The notes beneath the pieces were generated by a model. It did no database searches and was not told where the DNA came from. It was given only the letters and a program-made list of their open reading frames with translations. From the NCBI GenBank assembly GCA_036745875.1, contig DAIOFH010000040.1, positions 1-29,067 on the forward strand: DNA of 29,067 bases, given 5' to 3'. Below are positions 25,001 to 29,067 of the stretch, in pieces (the stretch's first letter is position 1; each line of letters starts with the position of its first letter). The position numbers and the translations under genes were made by a program. The DNA is from DAIOFH01 sp036745875. Lineage in GTDB: Bacteria > Planctomycetota > SZUA-567.

Positions 25001-25684
25001 ATCATTGAACCTGTTGAAAAAGACGAGCGCCTTTTCGTAATCTTCATTGTCAAAGGCGGAGAATGCCGCGCCATAGTAGGCGGAAGGCAGATTTTTTGAT
25101 TCGGGATATTTGCCGATAAAGTTAATGAAATCATCGGATGCGCTGGAAAGCCAGGCGGACCCGTTCCGGCCTGCTTCTGTTTCTTCCATGCCCTTGCGGT
25201 ACCGCGCTTCGCCGCGCCACAGCATGGCGGCCTCAAGTTGATCCGCTTTTTCGCTCAATTGCAGGACCTGTTCGTAATTTTTCGCCGCGTCCTCGTAGCG
25301 GCCAAGGCGATAAAAGGCATCGGCAGCGCCAAGGCTGGCGTCGGCCCGCAGCGCCGCAGGCGCTTCCGGATATTCGGACACGACTTTTGCGTAAGAGGAT
25401 GCCGCCTCCTGGTTTTTCCGTTGTTTATCCTGGCAATAGCCCATCAAAACAAGCGCCTCGGCGGCGATAGGTTTTGTTTTGTATTCTTCGACAAATGTCC
25501 GGAGTTGACGTTCGGCAAGATCGTATTCACCGCGTTCGCTGATGACACGCCGGATGAGGTCCAGCTTTTCAGACGGCGATTCGCCGGCATGCAAATAGCC
25601 AGTGCCGCAAAAAACCGACATCAGCGCGAGCGATAAGGCAATTATCAGTCGATTCAAAGCAATTCCTTTTGTAAATGCTTTCAT
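22001..25684 (-). CDS. Large secreted TPR protein (1227 aa)
   Basis: An N-terminal signal peptide (MKAFTKGIALNRLIIALSLALMSVFCGTGYLHA) is followed by more than twenty tetratricopeptide-like repeats over nearly the whole length, such as AASSYAKVVSEYPEAPAALR, ALVFFNRFNDNFDDDRRIDE and AFQQYLANYPESPDTPQALY. The xYPxSxxxxxA turns resemble those of CpoB/YbgF and BamD, so a periplasmic scaffold is likely. The cysteine near the signal peptide does not sit in a good lipobox, so a lipoprotein is doubtful. ATG 25684 is chosen: AAGGGA precedes it, the signal peptide follows, and the promoter at 25734-25763 lies upstream. A longer in-frame start at 25870 would cover that promoter. It is first in the operon and 44 nt from the TolQ-like gene, an arrangement reminiscent of TolQ-TolR-CpoB. 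Confidence 0.92.
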   Translation of the reverse strand: MKAFTKGIALNRLIIALSLALMSVFCGTGYLHAGESPSEKLDLIRRVISERGEYDLAERQLRTFVEEYKTKPIAAEALVLMGYCQDKQRKNQEAASSYAKVVSEYPEAPAALRADASLGAADAFYRLGRYEDAAKNYEQVLQLSEKADQLEAAMLWRGEARYRKGMEETEAGRNGSAWLSSASDDFINFIGKYPESKNLPSAYYGAAFSAFDNEDYEKALVFFNRFNDNFDDDRRIDEARYYAGESLYRLKRYEEAKHSFNQILTENTDSRFGPDARAGVAWADLDLGNKAEAAAGFEEAAKLAADDQDLALSYLYDAGCAWREAGDAQKAAGPLMEVAKAPNHELNGLAWFRLGTLWQERAKEAREREEAAKTEEEKARYVELRRKMGSDAVGYFRKAIDSGKLAAEEIEALSIMGEVLLDSEQYEEAAKVFADIATRWPKSERAPWALYHEALSFRELGMKETDKQARQESLIKAAASLRSCLEYPNAKVRLQAAWALADYLTELGENTESSAWRKWLANEGMEWARAWRGPDGKGDPTLELRAKQYAADSLFQLGEGFYFATDLPRASGYYQDVVSSHADTPQAAMSLLRLGEISEHGGDPAGAAKRYAEAISISESMNPLQVKAARGFSMLRLGILRLREGQRLADQVEKRAKLQEALRYLNSAEANAPDGLGLDRLYYYLAEAKYGLGLKQESTSDYEKSISESPDGSLADAAWFGLAWALRDLKQYDRALSACTKVIEAFANSKLRPDAYVLAAAINREKGDSRESLSMLEAFLLEYPHHELAPKAELERASALDEVGRHQEAAAAFQQYLANYPESPDTPQALYQLSWALWNQIKPKVAEARDKEREWKALTGGLDIGELPEEDREHAAEAQLAMQDSAAAVKKAEDEILSSLRELTARYPDYPVVDAAWLRIGEILYDRDDYQQAHNAYGKALSLAEAKKSDLADKAQYRLAWSLQRLAEAAEKKVAATTDSEGQDAARKEMWDKRLAAIEAFQAIRSNYPQSELFGEACFRAAELRRRSGQDNVDESKRSAWYQTAIQLYRQAIEKGGKDAPYLRAAEYGLAFSLLLDKKYTEARERFQKFLSDYLDGPFTQEAYWGLGQSNLELGAYAEAAVAFERALALDKATETAAKSRYGLGLTAVQAGDREKARLEFLAVDSLYPNYPEWAAIALVRAARTALQDGYRDKAIGDIERVLARYPETAAAEEARNLQVELSTNNE

Positions 25685-25733
25685 ACTGGTCCCTTGCGTC
25701 GATTCAAATCCGTCCCCACAGCTGGACAGCTTC

Positions 25734-25763
25734 ATCATACCAAATGGTTCAACCGTTAAACAA
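25734..25763 (-). promoter_or_regulatory. Promoter of the TPR-TolQ-ExbD-VWA-HEAT operon
   Basis: On the minus strand TTGTTT (25763-25758) and TATGAT (25739-25734) are separated by 18 nt. The -10 box matches five of six consensus positions and the -35 four of six. Transcription would start near 25727, about 43 nt before the chosen TPR start at 25684. This supports the shorter TPR start. Confidence 0.52.
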
Positions 25764-25871
25764 CCGCTTCCGCGATTGCGCAGAGGCCGGAGGAATACGG
25801 TTCCATCATTTATATCGGCCATTCGTCGCCGATGCTTGAAGGAACCTGGAAAAAATAGCTGCATGGTCATT

Positions 25872-25955
25872 TACCACAGAGCACACTGGGAACATGGAGA
25901 TTTTTCGAAGATAAAAAAGCGGTTCCCTGTGACCTCCATGTTATCCGTGGCTTGA
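25872..25955. repeat. REP/MITE-like palindromic repeat of the ACCACAGAG type
   Basis: Inverted arms AACATGGAG (25891-25899) and CTCCATGTT (25934-25942) are flanked by further pairing of GGGAAC (25888-25893) with GTTCCC (25922-25927) and CACAG (25875-25879) with CTGTG (25927-25931). The outer ends, TTTACCACAGAG and ATCCGTGGCTTGAAA, resemble the ACCAC(A/G)GAG interspersed palindromes seen in many environmental bacterial genomes. It lies between divergent genes and encodes nothing. Confidence 0.6.
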
Positions 25956-26130
25956 AATTCTCTAACATCAAAAACCCACCCTTTACATATTCCCATTAAT
26001 ATATATGCCTTTTGAAAATTTTGTATTCCGTTGCACTGAAGGGAAAGGTTGTTTGTACCGATAATTAATATATGTCTTTTTTACGCACAGATCATCAATA
26101 CGGATTTCTAGGCTTTTCATCGCCGGGGGA
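25956..26130. other. AT-rich leader region of the divergent membrane-protein gene
   Basis: This is the remainder of the 451-nt gap between the TPR and L,D-transpeptidase-like genes. It holds two similar AT-rich segments about 66 nt apart, ATTAATATATATGCCTTTT (from 25995) and AATTAATATATGTCTTTTTT (from 26063), which could be promoter elements or a binding-site pair. No confident -35/-10 pair was found, and no gene. Confidence 0.4.
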
Positions 26131-26135
26131 TTAGA

Positions 26136-27506
26136 ATGGAAGATGTCATACAGGTGGAAAATCACAACAACCTCGCGGCCGATTACGTCAAATCCGCCAA
26201 TGACATGCACTTTGCCGAACAGGAAGAGTTGGAGGCCGGCACTGTCGGTCGGGAGTTCAGCGTGAATTGGGAAGCCGGATTGCGCTGCCTGTTTATCCTG
26301 TTGATGCTATCCCTTCTCCTCTGGCTTACCTGGCGTCCTGGCCTCGGCAAACTGAACCTTGTCCTGTCCTTTATCGGTCCCCGGCCCGGCGAACGATTGG
26401 AATGGCGCGCTGTTGATGATCCGGTAATACTCCCGGAACCTATCCACGGACTGCCTCCGACCCCGGAGTGGCGTCTTGGGCCCAACCATTCCACTTCTAG
26501 CAACATCGGAAAATCCTCCACGGCTGTGTATGCCGCCAGCAGCAGCCGTACCAACGCCGACCTCTGGAAACGGACTTCGCAAAACGCCTGGTCATGGCAT
26601 GACGATGCCGCGGCGCGAAACAAAAACATTCTGGCACTTGCGGTGCCGCCGCAAAAAAGCATGACCGCCTTCCGTGTCGGCGATATCGACGCGTGGCCGA
26701 AACTGGCGGAACCCGTCAGGGAACAACCGCTTCTTTCAACACCAGGCAACGGCGTTTCCGGCAATATCATTTCCGTCCTGCCGAGCCTGGACGCGAATGG
26801 GGAAAACACCATTCTCGCCAGCCTTCCCGCCCTGCCTCCCCTATCGTCGACAGGATCCGGCAATGCAGGAGACGCTGCCAACCTGTTGTCCCCACAGACC
26901 GCGACCAACCCGGCTGAATCTGCCACGCCCCAATCATCCGAGCAGAACCTGGCGAATGCCGGCTTGCCGAAATTGAGCGACGCAATAGACGGCTCGGCGG
27001 TAACAGAAGAAATCGACTGGAAAAACCGAGAAATTACCCACGCCATCAAAGGGGCGTATCTCATCATCTATCCCAAGCTGAATTTTGTCGGGTTATGCGT
27101 ACCAGACCAGGGATATATCAGAAAATACAACCAGGTCGCCGTTCCCCGCGAATTGGTCGGTGAAAAGCAACGCGCCGACGACGGACGCATCCCCTATGGC
27201 AGATATTATATCGCTGACAGACACTCGGACACGGACGGACCCAAACTGTTCCTCAGCTGGCCGTCGCCTGACGACGCCAAACGCATCGGTCTTGAGCAGG
27301 CTCCTAGCGTTGAAATCGAAAAAGCGTGGGAGCGTAGAGACTTGCCGCCGCAAAACACCGCCGCTGGCGGCGGGGTCGGCCTGACCGGCCTAAGGCAGTG
27401 GGTGGACGCGACGGACGGCGGCTTCGCACTTGAAGCGCCGCATATGGAAGAGATTTTCACCGCGCTTCCAGATAAGGCATGGGTGATTATCGCCGACAAC
27501 GAATAA
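26136..27506 (+). CDS. Membrane-anchored protein with degenerate L,D-transpeptidase (YkuD-like) domain
   Basis: This 456-aa protein has an acidic cytoplasmic N-terminus (1-47), one transmembrane helix (about 50-66, LFILLMLSLLLWLTW), a long Pro/Ser/Asn-rich linker (about 85-290), and a C-terminal domain (about 300-456) that matches the YkuD L,D-transpeptidase pattern: KGAYLIIYPK, KQRADDGRIPYGRYYIADR, LSWPSPDDAKRIG, PPQNTAAGGGVGLTG and DATDGGFALEAPHMEEIFTA. Active enzymes have IHG and GCIAL at the last two motifs. Here T417 replaces the His and G429 replaces the catalytic Cys, with the usual 12-residue spacing kept. It is thus probably a non-catalytic relative that binds peptidoglycan or a partner. 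GGGGGA before ATG 26136 supports the start. It is divergent from the TPR operon and convergent with the glycosidase-like gene. Confidence 0.75.
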   Translation: MEDVIQVENHNNLAADYVKSANDMHFAEQEELEAGTVGREFSVNWEAGLRCLFILLMLSLLLWLTWRPGLGKLNLVLSFIGPRPGERLEWRAVDDPVILPEPIHGLPPTPEWRLGPNHSTSSNIGKSSTAVYAASSSRTNADLWKRTSQNAWSWHDDAAARNKNILALAVPPQKSMTAFRVGDIDAWPKLAEPVREQPLLSTPGNGVSGNIISVLPSLDANGENTILASLPALPPLSSTGSGNAGDAANLLSPQTATNPAESATPQSSEQNLANAGLPKLSDAIDGSAVTEEIDWKNREITHAIKGAYLIIYPKLNFVGLCVPDQGYIRKYNQVAVPRELVGEKQRADDGRIPYGRYYIADRHSDTDGPKLFLSWPSPDDAKRIGLEQAPSVEIEKAWERRDLPPQNTAAGGGVGLTGLRQWVDATDGGFALEAPHMEEIFTALPDKAWVIIADNE

Positions 27507-27511
27507 TTATT

Positions 27512-27546
27512 AGTGGATAATGTAAGGATTTCCGACATTCCCCACT
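27512..27546. terminator. Possible bidirectional terminator between convergent genes
   Basis: AGTGG (27512-27516) pairs with CCACT (27542-27546), and AATGT (27519-27523) with ACATT (27535-27539), across a symmetric 2-by-2 internal loop. AT-rich sequence flanks both sides (AATAATTATT on one, ATCCATTTTCG on the other). The hairpin lies in the 52-nt gap between two convergent stops. It is a modest structure without a strong T tract. Confidence 0.4.
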
Positions 27547-27558
27547 ATCCATTTTCGT

Positions 27559-28776
27559 TTACACTCTTCCGGCGAGGCGCAAGTAGTCGTCGGGAACAAA
27601 CATCAAATTCCATCCCATGAAGAATCCACCAACCTTGTTGGCTTTTATTGCTTCGCAGTAAGTGTCGACGTCCTTGTCGCGCGTATCCATGCGATAGTCC
27701 GAGTTCTCACGCATAAATTCGAACTCGGGATAGACCTGGCACTTTGACAGCTTGATCGCCCTGGCGACTTCGCCAAAGGCCAGGGAGGCTGATAAGCCAT
27801 ATTCTTCGACAGCGTAAAAATCGCGGGGGAGGATGAGTCCGGTCGAACGGGAGAAAAAGTCCATGATTGCCGGGACGGTAAGGCTTTGACTCCAGGCAAC
27901 CATGCCTTTGAGCATGGAAGTGATCTCAACGCGCAGCCCGGAGGGACAACGGGCACGGCACAGCACCAGGGGACGAACCCAGTCAGCGAGAGGCGTAAGC
28001 CGTTCATATACCTGCGCTGCAAGGAAGGTTAAAGCCGGACTCAAAAGCGCCAAGGCAAACTCTTTCCCGTTGTCTTTTGCAACGTTGGCGTATTGGGTGG
28101 CGAGTTCAACAATGACATCCTCTTTGGATCGCCAGAAATCCGACAGGCCGAAATGCGTAAACATTCCCTCCACCGTATCCCATTTTTCCAAATCTCGGTC
28201 GGTGGCGGATTCGAACTGACGCCGCATATCCAGGATGAGTCGACGCCATTCCGCCGTTCGCGGTTCCTCCCGCGAACAAATAGGGCAAAAGCAGGACATA
28301 ACCGCTTCAATACCGCTGGCAGGAGTGGGATAGCGGATGTTTTCTATGACGGCGCCATCGTAATCGGCGAGTAATTTTTTGAATTTGTTGAGGAGAAGTC
28401 GGTTGTAACGAGAATGGTAGCGGGGACACGCAAAAATATAGGTATCGTCAGAGTCGCCGAACCCTTTCCACACGCCCTGGTCGCCCCTACCGATGTGACC
28501 CCAAGCGTTCTCCGTCATTTCGTCCGTTTCGGGAACAATGTCGTTGTCAGCTAGCACCGGATACCAAAGATAGACTTTTATTCCCAATTTTCGACAGAAA
28601 TCTATAACTTCAATATTCACTTCCCTATCGAAATGCGGCCAAATGGTGATCAGGGAAATCCCGGCCAACTCCCGTGCCGCCTTGATTTTGTCGAATATGT
28701 CTCCGATGGTGAACCGTGACAATTTGCTATCCCTGATAGCCAATTGCGCACCAACGATTCGCTCATTCCCACTCAT
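27559..28776 (-). CDS. Putative glycoside-hydrolase-like TIM-barrel protein
   Basis: This is a 405-aa cytoplasmic-looking protein without signal peptide. The alternation of strands and helices, with SLITIWPHFD, LGIKVYLWYPVLADND, YDGAVIENIRYPTPASG and a run of aromatic residues, resembles TIM-barrel proteins related to glycoside hydrolases (GH10-like or uncharacterised families). The acidic E in AVIENIRYP lies at a strand end where such proteins often carry a catalytic or substrate residue. Just after it, CFCPIC holds closely spaced cysteines that could bind a metal. No family is firmly identified and activity is not proven. ATG 28776 is chosen because GGAG lies 6 nt upstream; a TTG at 28791 is the alternative. 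A LacI-type operator overlaps its promoter, which fits a carbohydrate-responsive gene. Confidence 0.68.
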   Translation of the reverse strand: MSGNERIVGAQLAIRDSKLSRFTIGDIFDKIKAARELAGISLITIWPHFDREVNIEVIDFCRKLGIKVYLWYPVLADNDIVPETDEMTENAWGHIGRGDQGVWKGFGDSDDTYIFACPRYHSRYNRLLLNKFKKLLADYDGAVIENIRYPTPASGIEAVMSCFCPICSREEPRTAEWRRLILDMRRQFESATDRDLEKWDTVEGMFTHFGLSDFWRSKEDVIVELATQYANVAKDNGKEFALALLSPALTFLAAQVYERLTPLADWVRPLVLCRARCPSGLRVEITSMLKGMVAWSQSLTVPAIMDFFSRSTGLILPRDFYAVEEYGLSASLAFGEVARAIKLSKCQVYPEFEFMRENSDYRMDTRDKDVDTYCEAIKANKVGGFFMGWNLMFVPDDYLRLAGRV

Positions 28777-28800
28777 GATCAGCTCCAACAAATACGAAAA

Positions 28801-28826
28801 GAATCAAAATGTAAACGTTTTGATTC
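28801..28826. promoter_or_regulatory. LacI-type operator palindrome
   Basis: GAATCAAAA (28801-28809) and TTTTGATTC (28818-28826) are perfect 9-bp arms around an 8-nt centre. Overlapping them, TGTAAACGTTTTGA (28810-28823) agrees at 12 of 14 positions with the LacI/CcpA-family operator pattern TGTAAACGTTTACA and shares its central CG. It covers the likely transcription start of the glycosidase-like gene, ideal for repression. The regulator is not in the window. Confidence 0.6.
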
Positions 28827-28829
28827 ATA

Positions 28830-28857
28830 TTATTAATAATACCACGGTATTGGCCAA
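28830..28857 (-). promoter_or_regulatory. Possible promoter of the glycosidase-like gene
   Basis: On the minus strand TTGGCC (28857-28852) and TAATAA (28835-28830) are separated by 16 nt. Transcription would begin near 28823, inside the operator palindrome, about 46 nt before the start codon. The -35 match is four of six and the -10 moderate; the coincidence with the operator raises the likelihood. Confidence 0.42.
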
Positions 28858-29067
28858 ATTGTGTCTAATCCGTGAAATAAACTCACCTTATTTTTCAGTT
28901 GGTATTGGGAGTGATTGCCCTGAGAACCGCAACAACAGCCGTTTTCCAACCAAAGATAAAAATATCATCCTATTTATCGCATGTCAAGTAATAATTGCTT
29001 CGTGCTTGCGGATTCTGTAACGCAGTACAAGCATTAACGCTGCATAGCATTAAAGACTGTCAAGAAA

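Noticed and set aside
25684..25870. A longer TPR protein starting at 25870
   Set aside because: It would put 62 unlikely residues before a clear signal peptide and would cover the promoter at 25734-25763.
28643..29020. A 125-codon plus-strand frame at the right edge
   Set aside because: It begins inside the opposite-strand glycosidase-like gene, crosses its promoter and operator, and has no motifs.

Overview
The window looks like a chromosomal segment of an anaerobic, fermentative, Gram-negative bacterium. The grounds are a trimeric [FeFe]-hydrogenase locus, a TolQ/ExbB-ExbD proton motor, secreted TPR and HEAT proteins, a MurA, and GC-rich genes separated by AT-rich gaps. The style (giant von Willebrand A protein with a DUF4159-like domain, TIM-barrel glycosidase-like protein, many secreted repeat proteins) suggests the Planctomycetes-Verrucomicrobia-Lentisphaerae group, but that is an impression; no phylogenetic marker is present to prove it.

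Layout. 66-181 (-): tRNA-Thr(CGU) and its terminator. 224-1235 (+): a consensus promoter overlapped by a perfect inverted repeat, then an unrecognised 270-aa protein. 1359-5604 (+): hydrogenase operon (NuoE/HndA-like, NuoF/HndC-like, catalytic HydA/HndD), closed by a strong intrinsic terminator. 6032-6484 (+): Sel1-repeat protein. 6701-11105 (+): promoter, murA-like gene, poly(A) polymerase with a long basic tail, and a radical-SAM-linked DUF2344 protein whose start overlaps the polymerase stop. 13300-11114 (-): glycogen debranching enzyme, convergent with the DUF2344 gene.

25763-13397 (-): one long apparent operon with a good promoter. It encodes a secreted 1227-aa TPR protein, a TolQ/ExbB protein, an ExbD/TolR protein, a 1883-aa VWA protein with two central membrane segments, and a secreted HEAT-like protein. 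Spacing is tight (44 nt, 55 nt, 2 nt, 11-nt overlap), so the five probably act together in the envelope. The second membrane segment of the VWA protein and the residues after it resemble the N-terminus of TonB/TolA, so it may be the force-transmitting partner of the motor. This is the best candidate in the window for an undescribed system.

26136-27506 (+): a membrane-anchored protein with an L,D-transpeptidase-like domain in which both catalytic residues appear to be lost. 28776-27559 (-): a glycoside-hydrolase-like TIM-barrel protein behind a promoter overlapped by a LacI-type operator palindrome. Two REP-like palindromic elements lie in intergenic DNA (about 13321-13386 and 25872-25955). 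No CRISPR array, insertion sequence, prophage or rRNA was seen.
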